The notes under the pieces are model-generated. The model saw only the letters and a list, made by a program, of their open reading frames with translations. It ran no database searches and was not told where the DNA came from. Positions 25,462 to 34,028 of a DNA stretch of 64,000 nucleotides are shown here, piece after piece. Location: assembly GCA_021818585.1 (NCBI GenBank), contig JAKATU010000078.1, positions 1 through 64,000 of the forward strand, written 5' to 3'. Positions within the stretch are counted from its first letter, which is position 1, and the number at the start of each line of letters is the position of its first letter. This DNA is from Acidobacteriota bacterium (GTDB taxonomy: Bacteria; Acidobacteriota; Terriglobia; Terriglobales; Acidobacteriaceae). The position numbers and the translations under genes are program-made.

Positions 25462-27048
25462 TTACTTTTTAGCATGAGGCCCGGCGGCGCGGACCTCGTC
25501 GGGCACGTTGAACTTGCGGAAGTTGTCCTCAAATTTTGAGGCGAGCAAACCGGCCTGCGTGTCGTAGGCGTGTTTTTCGGCCCACATGTTGCGGGGGTTG
25601 AGGATTTCCGGCGGAACGTGAGGGCAACTGGTGGGAATGCTGAGCCCGAAGGCAGGCTCGACGGCGTAGTCGGCCTGGGCGAGGGCGCCGTTGAGGATGG
25701 CATCGACGATGGCGCGGGTGATCTTGAGGCTCATGCGCTTACCGACCCCGAATCCACCGCCGCTCCAGCCGGTGTTAACGAGCCAGCACTGGGCGTTGTG
25801 CTCGCGGAGGCGGTTACCGAGCATCTCCGCATAGAGGCCGGGAGCGAGTGGCAGGAATGGAGAACCAAAGCAAGCGGAAAACTCGGGGACCGGCTCGCTG
25901 CCGAGGCCGGCTTCAGTGCCGGCGAGCTTGGCGGTGTAGCCGGAGAGGAAGTGGTACATGGCCTGGCTGGGGTTGAGCCGGGCGACGGGCGGCAGCACGC
26001 CGAAGGCGTCCGCGGCCAGAAAGAGGACGTTACGGGGATGGCCGCCGACGCCGGGAATCATGGCGTTGGCTATGTTTTCGATGGGGTAGGCGGCGCGGGT
26101 GTTCTCGGTGTAGCGCACGTCGGTGTAGTCGGGGATGCCGGTGTTCTTGTCGATGACGACATTCTCAAGCACGGAGCCGAAGCGGATGGCATGGAAGATC
26201 TGCGGTTCTTTTTCTTCGGTGAGGTCGATGCACTTGGCATAGCAGCCGCCCTCGAAGTTGAAGACGCCGTCGACGCTCCAGCCGTGTTCGTCATCGCCAA
26301 TGAGGCGACGCGCGGGGTCGGCGGAGAGCGTGGTCTTTCCGGTTCCCGAAAGGCCAAAGAAGAGCGCGGTATCACCGTCGGCGCCGACGTTGGCCGAGCA
26401 GTGCATGGGAAGGACATTCTGCCCGGGCAACAGGTAGTTCATGACGCCGAAGATGGACTTCTTCATTTCGCCGGCGTATTTGGTGCCGCCGATGAGGACG
26501 ATGCGGTCGGTGAAGTCGGTGAGGATGAAGGTACTGGATTTGGTGTGATCCCGCCGGGGATCGGCGTCAAACTCAGGTGCGGCGATGACGGTGAACCGCG
26601 GGGAATAATTCTCCAGTTCCGGCTGCGTGGGGCGCACGAAGAGCTGCTTGACGAAGAGTGCGTGCCAGGCATATTCGCAGACGAAGCGCACGGGGAGCTG
26701 GTAGTTGGGATCTGCGCCGGACTGGAGATCCATGACGTAGAGGTCGCGCTCGGCCATGTGGGCGATGACGCGATCAAGCAGTGCGCGGAAGTGCTCGCGC
26801 GGGAAGGGCTGATTGACCTTGCCCCAGCAGACCTTGCCGTGGGTGGAGTCGTCGTCAACGATGAACTTGTCACGGGGCGAGCGGCCGGTGCGGGCGCCGG
26901 TGCGGGCCACCACTGCTCCGCTGGCGGCCAGCGAGGCCTCACCGCGCGCGATGGCGGTTTCCACCAGGTGCGGGGTGGAAAGATTGCGGTGGACGTGTGG
27001 ACCTTCAATCAACTTTGTGAGATCGCGGGTGACCGTGATCGCTCCCAT
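25462..27048 (-). CDS. pckA: phosphoenolpyruvate carboxykinase (ATP)
   Basis: First committed step of gluconeogenesis, oxaloacetate + ATP to PEP + CO2. 528 aa, normal for the ATP-dependent family. The kinase loop is FFGLSGTGKTTLSADP and the metal site is RLIGDDEHGW. The substrate region includes TGRSPRDKFIV and VLIGGTKYAGEMKKS. ATG 27048 (MGAITVTRDLTKLIEG) has an AAAGGAG site 9 nt upstream, so the longer frame to 27132 is rejected. Confidence 0.95.
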   Translation of the reverse strand: MGAITVTRDLTKLIEGPHVHRNLSTPHLVETAIARGEASLAASGAVVARTGARTGRSPRDKFIVDDDSTHGKVCWGKVNQPFPREHFRALLDRVIAHMAERDLYVMDLQSGADPNYQLPVRFVCEYAWHALFVKQLFVRPTQPELENYSPRFTVIAAPEFDADPRRDHTKSSTFILTDFTDRIVLIGGTKYAGEMKKSIFGVMNYLLPGQNVLPMHCSANVGADGDTALFFGLSGTGKTTLSADPARRLIGDDEHGWSVDGVFNFEGGCYAKCIDLTEEKEPQIFHAIRFGSVLENVVIDKNTGIPDYTDVRYTENTRAAYPIENIANAMIPGVGGHPRNVLFLAADAFGVLPPVARLNPSQAMYHFLSGYTAKLAGTEAGLGSEPVPEFSACFGSPFLPLAPGLYAEMLGNRLREHNAQCWLVNTGWSGGGFGVGKRMSLKITRAIVDAILNGALAQADYAVEPAFGLSIPTSCPHVPPEILNPRNMWAEKHAYDTQAGLLASKFEDNFRKFNVPDEVRAAGPHAKK

Positions 27049-27129
27049 GCAGAATGGCTCCTTTGAACGGCGAACCGTGTATTGTGCCATCCGGCGATGC
27101 AGTATGGCAAAGCGCTGCGCGGGATTTTG

Positions 27130-27160
27130 CAAAAGAAAAATGCGCCCGAAGAGGGCGCAT
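27130..27160 (-). terminator. rho-independent terminator upstream of pckA
   Basis: On the minus strand AATGCGCCC pairs with GGGCGCATT around TCTTC and is followed by TTTCTTTT. It terminates the gene at 27202-27600 before pckA. Confidence 0.85.
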
Positions 27161-27201
27161 TGGATGAGCCTGGCCGCTTCCGCGGGCCTGTTTGTATTGG
27201 C

Positions 27202-27600
27202 TCAGGCAGGTAGCTGCGGCTCGTCGATATCCGGAACCAGCGTGGGCAGCTTGCTGGTGTGGCCGGCTTCGCGCAGCACGGTTTCCACATTGGCCAGAAC
27301 TTCTTCCATGGTCATGGTGTACATTTCGCGTCCGCTGTCGTAGCCAGACTCAATGATCTGCTTGAGATAGAGGCCGGCGGCCTGCGCGGCAAGCTGGTCG
27401 GTGATGACCTTGCCGGTACGGTTCCTGTGTTCCACCCAGGCGGAACAGGGCATGGCAATCCACACGGGACGGCCGCTTACGTCAAAGCGGACATCCACGG
27501 CGTCTGCGTGGCGGGTAGCGATGGCGACGATGTTGGCCCTCCAGCGGCAGTGGAGAGTTTCCTGTGTCCAGCGGTCAGTGACGGAAAAGTTCTCGTACAT
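27202..27600 (-). CDS. hypothetical protein
   Basis: 132 aa, MYENFSVTDRW onward, cytoplasmic. The first half is beta-rich (TLHCRWRANIVAIATRH, VDVRFDVSGRPVWIAMP); the second half has an acidic helical segment (MTMEEVLANVETVLREAGH). No motif is recognised. It has its own terminator, so it is probably a single-gene unit. Confidence 0.6.
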   Translation of the reverse strand: MYENFSVTDRWTQETLHCRWRANIVAIATRHADAVDVRFDVSGRPVWIAMPCSAWVEHRNRTGKVITDQLAAQAAGLYLKQIIESGYDSGREMYTMTMEEVLANVETVLREAGHTSKLPTLVPDIDEPQLPA

Positions 27601-27848
27601 GGCTGCTATCAGCGTAAATGGGCCGGGGCTTTGTCATCAAATGGGCGAGCGGAGTGCCGCGCGGAGGCGCTGATTTTGATCCTCGGCGGGCAACCTTTTT
27701 TTGAGACGCCGGAGATCAAGCGGGGAACCTTGAAAAAAAACAAAAATCGATAAAATTTTGTGCATTCCTGCCTCGGTTTTTGCGTCAAAGAGAAGTGATT
27801 CCAATGAGCCGAAGAGGCCGACTTTCTGATAGAGGAAGGGGAAATGAG

Positions 27849-28229
27849 ATGAAGAACCAGGATTCTGCCACCGAGATTTACCGCGAGAAGCTGCTGGAAC
27901 AGAAAGCCCGGGCCGAGCGCTCGCTTCTATCGACCGTCGCCGAGGGACGAAAGTTTGACACGGACGACATTATCGACCCCGCTGACCAGGCGGTGATGTC
28001 CTACCAGCGCGAACTGATGTTCAGCCAGGGCACGAACGAGCGGACGCAACTTTCGCTGATCCGGCTGGCGCTGGATCGGCTCAATGAGGGCACTTACGGC
28101 GAGTGTATGTCGTGCGAAGAAGAGATCGGCGCAAAACGGCTGGAAGCGGTTCCGTGGACGCCTTATTGCATCCGCTGCCAGGAAAAGATAGAAAACGGCG
28201 AGTTGGACGAGTCAGAACAGGCCGCCTGA
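27849..28229 (+). CDS. DksA/TraR-type zinc-finger protein
   Basis: Likely a secondary-channel RNA polymerase regulator or general stress protein, 126 aa. A helical N-terminal part (EIYREKLLEQKARAERSLL) is followed by the C4 zinc finger with C86, C89, C107 and C110 (GECMSCEEEIG, PYCIRCQEK). The coiled-coil tip with the paired Asp of true DksA is not clear (DIIDPADQAV is the nearest). ATG 27849 follows AGGAAGGGG at 8 nt; ATG 27804 would add 15 residues. Confidence 0.85.
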   Translation: MKNQDSATEIYREKLLEQKARAERSLLSTVAEGRKFDTDDIIDPADQAVMSYQRELMFSQGTNERTQLSLIRLALDRLNEGTYGECMSCEEEIGAKRLEAVPWTPYCIRCQEKIENGELDESEQAA

Positions 28230-28280
28230 CGACGGGCATGCGGTTGCTCTGATAAACTTTGATTGATTCAGCAGGAGCAT

Positions 28281-28306
28281 ATCGGGGCTTCTTGAGGAGC
28301 CCCGAT
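28281..28306 (+). terminator. hairpin after the DksA-like gene
   Basis: ATCGGGGCT pairs with AGCCCCGAT around TTCTTGAG, about 50 bp after the stop. The downstream U-tract (GCGTTTG) is weak, so termination may be partial. Confidence 0.5.
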
Positions 28307-28349
28307 GCGTTTGCCTGCCACCCCGCCTTGAAGGATTTCTGAAGGACTC

Positions 28350-29060
28350 GTGGACACACAAACACGCCATGCGCTGAAGCACGATCGCTTCGTCGATACG
28401 ACGAATGCGACCCTTGAGTGGGCCTCGGATAACCGCGGCACTCTGATCCGTTACGGAATCATCGCCCTTGTGGTGATCGTCCTGATTGTTGCCGCGATCT
28501 GGACCTACGCAGTGCGCCAGCATAACGCGCAGAACCTGCTGGGCCAGGGGCTTTCGATTTACGAGACGCCGCTGCGCGTGCCCGGCGAGCCTGCCGACGA
28601 AGCACAGGGCAGCTATGACACGGCTGCAGCGCGCGCCAAGGCCGCTTATCCATTTCTGGAGAAAGCAGCCAACGAGTATGGATGGCTGCGTCCCGGCGAA
28701 GACGCCCGCTACTTTGCGGGGCTGGCCGATATGGACATGGGTAACCAGTCGAAGGCGGAATCGGAGCTGAAGCAAGCGGTAAAGGCGCACGACCGCAACA
28801 TTTCGGCGCTGGCGCAGATGGCGCTGGCCAGTCTGTATTTACAGATGGATAACACGCAAAAGGCGATTGACATCTACACCAAGCTGATCAAGAATCCCAC
28901 CATCACGGTTCCGGCGAGCGCCGCGCAACTGCAATTGGCGAGCGTGTATGCAAACAGCAATCCGGACAAGGCGAAGCAGATTTACGCCGAGGTGAAGGAT
29001 AAGAACAGCAAGACCGCTGCCGGACAGATTGCAGCGGAAGAGCTGCAGAAGCTGAAGTAA
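28350..29060 (+). CDS. membrane-anchored TPR protein (YfgM-like)
   Basis: 236 aa. A cytoplasmic N-terminal stretch is followed by one transmembrane segment (YGIIALVVIVLIVAAIWTYAV) and then helical repeats with TPR character (ALAQMALASLYLQMDNTQKA, AQLQLASVYANSNPDKAKQ). This is the layout of YfgM/TPR_21 proteins that associate with the Sec translocon and periplasmic chaperones; the partner is inferred. The start is a GTG at 28350 with GAAGGA upstream. It ends at a strong terminator. Confidence 0.75.
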   Translation: MDTQTRHALKHDRFVDTTNATLEWASDNRGTLIRYGIIALVVIVLIVAAIWTYAVRQHNAQNLLGQGLSIYETPLRVPGEPADEAQGSYDTAAARAKAAYPFLEKAANEYGWLRPGEDARYFAGLADMDMGNQSKAESELKQAVKAHDRNISALAQMALASLYLQMDNTQKAIDIYTKLIKNPTITVPASAAQLQLASVYANSNPDKAKQIYAEVKDKNSKTAAGQIAAEELQKLK

Positions 29061-29087
29061 GCTGGCAGGGTCAAGCCCTGCTTGCAG

Positions 29088-29120
29088 AAAGGCTGCGGAT
29101 TCTTCGATCCGCAGCCTTTT
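29088..29120 (+). terminator. strong rho-independent terminator, possibly bidirectional
   Basis: AAAGGCTGCGGAT pairs with ATCCGCAGCCTTT around a 6-nt loop and continues into TTTTC. It separates the convergent TPR and OsmC genes. Confidence 0.85.
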
Positions 29121-29164
29121 CTGTTACGCATCCCCGGGGAAACGGAGATTGGGGTGACTCACCC

Positions 29165-29587
29165 CTACCCAGCAGCAGCCAAAACCTCTGGCTGACCGGC
29201 ATGGATCTTAATTTTGATTTGCGGCACCTGGAGCATGGTCTGGTGGATGAGGCAGCGATGAACGGCACGATGCATGCCCTGGGTTTGCTCTTCGGTGAGC
29301 GGGATCGGGCTCTTGACCTGAATCGTGAAGTTGCCGAGGCGGGCTGGGTCACGCAGCTTTTGCGCGTCAACGATGACTTCAACGCCTGTTTCCGCCAGCT
29401 TGCGGACGACCAGATACTGCGCGGCGTAAAAGGCGGCGCAGGAGCCCAGCGCGGCGAGGAATATCTCCGGCGGGGTCATTGCGGCGTCTTCCCCACCGAC
29501 CTCGACGGGCTGGTCGGTTTCGATGACGTGGCCGCGGGCCTGCATGCTGAACTTCATTTTCCCGGTATGAGTAACTTTCACTTCCAT
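29165..29587 (-). CDS. OsmC family protein
   Basis: Thiol-dependent peroxidase-like protein of 140 aa. The two characteristic Cys are C50 in LAALGSCAAFYAAQYL and C112 in VHRCLIHQTM. The N-terminal beta region (KMKFSMQARGHVIETDQP) is typical. It lies 45 bp downstream of the small gene at 29633 on the same strand and could be the last member of the efflux operon. Confidence 0.85.
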   Translation of the reverse strand: MEVKVTHTGKMKFSMQARGHVIETDQPVEVGGEDAAMTPPEIFLAALGSCAAFYAAQYLVVRKLAETGVEVIVDAQKLRDPARLGNFTIQVKSPIPLTEEQTQGMHRAVHRCLIHQTMLQVPQIKIKIHAGQPEVLAAAG

Positions 29588-29632
29588 CGTGCCCTCACTT
29601 TCGCGATTCGCTGTTTCGTGTGACTGCAGTTG

Positions 29633-29935
29633 TCATGCTTCGCTTTCCTGCTCTTCTCCGCAGGAGGGTGCACCTTGTCCAGCGCGGCCGGCGTGCAGCG
29701 ACTCCAGCATCTCCATGCAGACCGGGCTTACGTTGCGCAGCCACTGCCGCGGCTCGCTGTCCTGCGGATACTCTTCAAGCGCCAGCCATGCGCGCAGCAG
29801 CGTAACGGCAAGGCAGAGCTCGGCGTCAGGACGGCCTGACTCTACGTGGAACATCTGCCAGTAGACGGCGTCGCAGAATTGTTCTGGCGCGTTTTTTGCG
29901 GGATATACGCTCCTTTTGCGAGTAGCCACAGTCAT
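29633..29935 (-). CDS. hypothetical protein at the end of the efflux operon
   Basis: About 100 aa from ATG 29935, overlapping the methyltransferase stop by 4 nt. It has Cys, Trp and Tyr in a helical region (EQFCDAVYWQMFHVESGRPDAE, shortened here) and an acidic, low-complexity tail. No family is recognised. The tight overlap supports co-translation with the methyltransferase. Confidence 0.6.
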   Translation of the reverse strand: MTVATRKRSVYPAKNAPEQFCDAVYWQMFHVESGRPDAELCLAVTLLRAWLALEEYPQDSEPRQWLRNVSPVCMEMLESLHAGRAGQGAPSCGEEQESEA

Positions 29936-30513
29936 TTCCTCGTAGCAACCACCAGCCATGAGTATTCGCCAACGTGCCCCATGGCCTGTGGCTGAAAGCC
30001 AGCATTCTCCATCTCGCTCGTGCATTCTTCCACGCTGAGCCGGTGTTCGAGCGGCGGGCCTGCGATGCGTTCGACGTCGGGACGCCAGTCCAGAATGGCG
30101 AGCCGGCCGCCGGGCTTGAGAATGCGCACAGCCTCGGCGAGGACGGCCTCGCGGTTGGGAAACTCATGCCATACGTTGGCCATGAAGGCAAGATCGCAGC
30201 TGGCTCCGGGCAGCGTGGTGGATTCGGCTTCAGCGTGTACCAACTGGATATTGGTGAAGCCGGAGGTTTCCATTTTGCGGCGGATCCATTCGAGCATCTC
30301 GGGCTGCGCATCGATGGCGATAACGCGGCCCCGTTTGCCGGTGCGCCCGGCCATAGGCAGAGCGAAATAGCCGGTACCTGCGCCGATGTCCGCAATGACT
30401 TCGCCGGGCGTGATGTTAAGCAGAGCGAGCACCTCTGCCGGGGGCAGCCACTCCAGGCGCGCCGGGTCTTCGAGCTTGTGCGCCTGGGCGGCAGGAAAGC
30501 GGCGATCATGCAT
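29932..30513 (-). CDS. class I SAM-dependent methyltransferase
   Basis: 193 aa. The SAM-binding glycine loop is VIADIGAGTGYFALP, with the acidic motif II VIAIDAQPEML and motif IV-like LAFMANVWHEF. It resembles UbiE/Methyltransf_31-type enzymes. The substrate is unknown. It overlaps the DUF2892 gene by 8 nt and the next gene by 4 nt, placing it in the RND efflux operon. Confidence 0.8.
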   Translation of the reverse strand: MHDRRFPAAQAHKLEDPARLEWLPPAEVLALLNITPGEVIADIGAGTGYFALPMAGRTGKRGRVIAIDAQPEMLEWIRRKMETSGFTNIQLVHAEAESTTLPGASCDLAFMANVWHEFPNREAVLAEAVRILKPGGRLAILDWRPDVERIAGPPLEHRLSVEECTSEMENAGFQPQAMGHVGEYSWLVVATRK

Positions 30514-30727
30514 GCTTGCCAGCCTTGCTGGCGCAGCCGGGCTCAGGCAGCTTGAAGGCGCGCAGTACGACCATCGTGGGGCACCAGTTGGTAAAGGCCG
30601 ATTGGAAGAGATTAAGTCCTACAAATGCGGTAAGCAGGTACCAGTAGCCGGACACCCAGTGGCCAAGCGCCACGGAAACCAGAATTACGATACCAGCAAT
30701 CATTCTTAATGCGCGTTCAACCGTCAT
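30506..30727 (-). CDS. DUF2892-type small membrane protein
   Basis: 73 aa with two hydrophobic segments (RMIAGIVILVSVALGHWV and YWYLLTAFVGLNLFQ) and the typical TNWCPTMVVLR, seen in YgaP-like membrane domains. ATG 30727 (MTVERALRMIAG) overlaps the end of the RND pump gene by 11 bp. The longer frame to 30928 is inside the pump gene and is rejected. Confidence 0.85.
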   Translation of the reverse strand: MTVERALRMIAGIVILVSVALGHWVSGYWYLLTAFVGLNLFQSAFTNWCPTMVVLRAFKLPEPGCASKAGKHA

Positions 30728-33700
30728 GACGAGTCTCCTTGTTTTGTTCCGTTGAGTTGAGATCAGTGGGATAACAGATTTCTTCTTTTGGTCCCTTGCG
30801 GTTCCGGTTAAGCATGTAATAGATGACCGGAATCGCAGGCCACGAGAGGAAGGTGGAGGCGACGGTTCCGGCAATGAGGGACAACCCGAGTCCCTGGAAG
30901 ATTGGGTCCGGCAGAATGACCGCGCCACCCACGATGACGCCCGCCGCAGTCAGCAGCACGGGGCGCAGGCGCACGGCACCGGCGTCGATCACGGCTTCCT
31001 GCAGCGGCATGCCTTCGGCGATACGCAGCTCGATGAAGTCCACCACAAGGATGGAGTTGCGCACAATAATGCCCGCGCCTGCGATGAAGCCGATCATCGA
31101 AGTCGCTGTAAAGAATGCGCCGAGGATGGCGTGCGCGGGCAGAATGCCGACCAGCGTGAGGGGGATGGGCGCCATGATGGCCAGCGGCGTGGTGAAGGAC
31201 TTGAACCATCCGACGACGAGCACGTAAATGAGCACGAGAACGGCGGCAAAGGCGAGGCCGAGATCGCGGAAGACCTCGATGGTGATCTGCCATTCTCCGT
31301 CCCACTTGACGGAGTAGTGCTGCGTGAGCGGCGGCTGCTCGGCGTTGTAGATGGCGAGCTTGTAGCCGTCGGGCGTTTGCAGTTTGTGGAGGGCCTTATC
31401 CATTTTGAGGATGGCGTAAACGGGGCTTTCTTCAGCTCCGGCTACGTCGCCGGTGACATAGACAACCGGCTTGAGATTCTTGTGATAGATGTCGGGCTGG
31501 AGCGTGGTGTGCTCCACATCAACCAGTTCGCGGAGGGAGACGAGGCTGCCGTCGGAGCCGCGCAGCTTGATGTTTTCCAGTGCGTTCTCTGAGGAGCGGT
31601 CCGGCCGCGAAAGCTCGACCATGGTGGGGATGGGCTCGCGCGAAGCGGGCACGTGGAGCAGACCCGCCTCCATGCCGGACGTGGCCATGCGGAGCGTTTC
31701 CGCAACCTGCGCGACGCTGATGCCGTGCAGCGCGGCCTTGGCCTGATCGACGTGCATCACGATTTCCGGCTGGGGGTCCTGCATGTACCAGTCGGTATCG
31801 ACGACGCCGTTGGTGTGCTCGAAGATGTGCTTGATCTTGCGTGCAACGGCGATGCGGCCTTTTTGATCAGGGCCGTAGATCTCTGCGACCAATGTCTGAA
31901 GCACGGGCGGGCCGGGCGGAACCTCGGTGACAGCGATGCGCGCACCGTACTGCGCGGCGATCTTGTCGAGGCCGGGGCGAAGCTGCTTGGCGATGTCGTG
32001 GCTCTGCTCGCTGCGCTCATCCTGCGGGAGCAGCTTAACGGAGATTTCGGCATCGTTGACCTGCTTGCGGAGATAGTAGTGGCGCACCAGGCCGTTGAAG
32101 TTATAGGGCGCGGCCGTGCCGGAGTAAATCTGGTAGTTGAGCACCTGCTTTTGCTCGCCGAGGTATGCGCCGAGCGCCTGGGCGACTCGGGTGGTCTGCT
32201 CGAGGGTGGTGCCGTCGGGCATGTTGATGATGACCTCGAACTCGCTCTTGTTGTCAAAGGGCAGCATTTTGACGAGCACGGCCTTGAGCGGCACCAAGGC
32301 GGCGGCGGCGAGCAGCAGAAAGACAACGCTGCCGAGAAAGAGCCATCGCCACTTTGCACTGTAAATGAGCGGGTGCATGGCGCGTCGATAGAACTTGATG
32401 AACCAGCCTTCCTTTTCCGGCTCGAGGGTGTGCGCGCCGGCAAGATGTTTGCGACCCAGCAGGCGCTTGGCCGCCCAGGGAGACACGATGAAAGCAACGC
32501 CGAGCGAGAAGAGCATGGCAATGGATGCGCCGACCGGAATGGGCCGCATGTAGGGGCCCATGAGCCCGCGCACGAAGGCCATGGGCAGAATGGCCGCAAT
32601 GACGGTGAAGGTGGCGAGAATGGTGGGGTTGCCGACCTCGTCGACGGCCTCGACCGCGACCTGGTGGAGCGGACGGCGGCAGTTGGCGGGCATGCGGAAG
32701 TGCCTCACCATATTTTCGACGACAACTATGGCGTCGTCCACGAGGATGCCTATGCTGAATATGAGCGCGAACAGCGTAACGCGGTTGAGCGTGTAGCCCA
32801 TGAGGTAAAAGATGGCGAGCGTGAGGGCGAGGGTGACCGGGATGGCCAGCAGCACCACACCGGACTCCCGCCAGCCGAGGAAGAGCGCGATGAGAAATGT
32901 AACCGTGATAGTTGCAATAAAGAGATGCTCGAGCAGCGTGTCGGCTTTTTCCTTGGCGGTCTTGCCGTAGTTGCGCGTAGTGGTGACGTGCACATCGTTG
33001 GGCAGCTTGACGCCGCGCATCTCCGCAACGCGCTTGAGGACTTCATTCGCGACGATGGTGGCGTTGGCGCCTTTGAGCTTGGCGACGGAGATTGTAACCG
33101 CCGGATACTCATGGGCAGCGCCATTAGCCGCACTGCGCACGGTGGTGCCGAAAAGCACGTAGTCATGCGGGTCGGCGGGGCCGTCCTGAATCTTGTCTGC
33201 CACGTCACGCAGGTACACGGGCCTGCCGTTGGCAACGCCGACCACCACGTTGCCGAGATCGTCGGAGTCGCGGAAGAACTGGCCCGCATCGACGCGCACT
33301 TCCTGATTGCCATCGGCGAACTGCCCGGCCTGCGTGCGCGCATTGGCGGCCTTGAGTCGTCGCACAACCATGTCGGGCGAGATGCTGAAGGCGGCGAGTC
33401 TGGCGCTGCTGAGGATGACACGCATCTCGCGTGGCTGCCCACCGATAACATGCGTCTCAGAGACGTCAGGAATCTCACGGATGGAGTGCTCGATTTCATC
33501 GGCCATCTGGCGGAGTTGATAGCCGTTGTAATTTTTACCCCAGAGCGTGAGGGTAAGGATGGGCACATTATCAATGGAGCGGGCCTTGACGATGGGCTGA
33601 GAGACGCCCGGAGGCATCATATCCTTGTTGGCGTAGAGCTTGTTGTAGACCTTGACGAGTGCATCCTGCTCAGAGAAGTTGACATCGAAGCGTACGATGA

Positions 33701-34028
33701 CCAGGCTCTGTCCGGGGCTGGAGATGGAGTAAACGTACTTTACGCCGGGGATCTGGTGCATCAGATTTTCCACCGGGTTGGTGACACGCTCTTCCACCTC
33801 TTTGGGAGTGGCGCCGGGCATGGCGGTCATCACGTCGAGCATGGGCACGACGATCTGCGGATCCTCTTCACGCGGGATGCTCATGACGGCGATGAAACCG
33901 AGGAAGAGCGAGGCCAGCACGAGCAGGGGCGTCAGCCTGGAGTCGAGGAACTGCTGCGCGACCATGCCCGCAAAGCCACGCGGCTTGGATCGCTCCCGCG
34001 CTTCGATCTTTTCAGGAAACAGAGTCAT
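30717..34028 (-). CDS. RND efflux permease (inner-membrane pump)
   Basis: Proton-driven inner-membrane exporter of about 1103 aa, usual for the family. TM1 is near LTPLLVLASLFLGFIAVMSI. The paired Asp of the proton relay is in TM4: FSIGILVDDAIVVVEN. A second transmembrane block lies near the C-terminus (FAAVLVLIYVLVVGWF, FIAGAGIIVRNSILVVDFI). It forms a tripartite pump with the adaptor and channel encoded just upstream. The substrate is unknown. ATG 34028 shares one nucleotide with the adaptor stop (TGATG); a GTG at 34031 is an alternative. Confidence 0.92.
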   Translation of the reverse strand: MTLFPEKIEARERSKPRGFAGMVAQQFLDSRLTPLLVLASLFLGFIAVMSIPREEDPQIVVPMLDVMTAMPGATPKEVEERVTNPVENLMHQIPGVKYVYSISSPGQSLVIVRFDVNFSEQDALVKVYNKLYANKDMMPPGVSQPIVKARSIDNVPILTLTLWGKNYNGYQLRQMADEIEHSIREIPDVSETHVIGGQPREMRVILSSARLAAFSISPDMVVRRLKAANARTQAGQFADGNQEVRVDAGQFFRDSDDLGNVVVGVANGRPVYLRDVADKIQDGPADPHDYVLFGTTVRSAANGAAHEYPAVTISVAKLKGANATIVANEVLKRVAEMRGVKLPNDVHVTTTRNYGKTAKEKADTLLEHLFIATITVTFLIALFLGWRESGVVLLAIPVTLALTLAIFYLMGYTLNRVTLFALIFSIGILVDDAIVVVENMVRHFRMPANCRRPLHQVAVEAVDEVGNPTILATFTVIAAILPMAFVRGLMGPYMRPIPVGASIAMLFSLGVAFIVSPWAAKRLLGRKHLAGAHTLEPEKEGWFIKFYRRAMHPLIYSAKWRWLFLGSVVFLLLAAAALVPLKAVLVKMLPFDNKSEFEVIINMPDGTTLEQTTRVAQALGAYLGEQKQVLNYQIYSGTAAPYNFNGLVRHYYLRKQVNDAEISVKLLPQDERSEQSHDIAKQLRPGLDKIAAQYGARIAVTEVPPGPPVLQTLVAEIYGPDQKGRIAVARKIKHIFEHTNGVVDTDWYMQDPQPEIVMHVDQAKAALHGISVAQVAETLRMATSGMEAGLLHVPASREPIPTMVELSRPDRSSENALENIKLRGSDGSLVSLRELVDVEHTTLQPDIYHKNLKPVVYVTGDVAGAEESPVYAILKMDKALHKLQTPDGYKLAIYNAEQPPLTQHYSVKWDGEWQITIEVFRDLGLAFAAVLVLIYVLVVGWFKSFTTPLAIMAPIPLTLVGILPAHAILGAFFTATSMIGFIAGAGIIVRNSILVVDFIELRIAEGMPLQEAVIDAGAVRLRPVLLTAAGVIVGGAVILPDPIFQGLGLSLIAGTVASTFLSWPAIPVIYYMLNRNRKGPKEEICYPTDLNSTEQNKETRHDG

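Noticed and set aside
27730-27756. TTGAAA...TAAAAT as a promoter for the DksA-like gene
   Set aside because: The spacer is only 15 bp and the region is simply A-rich, so the match is weak.
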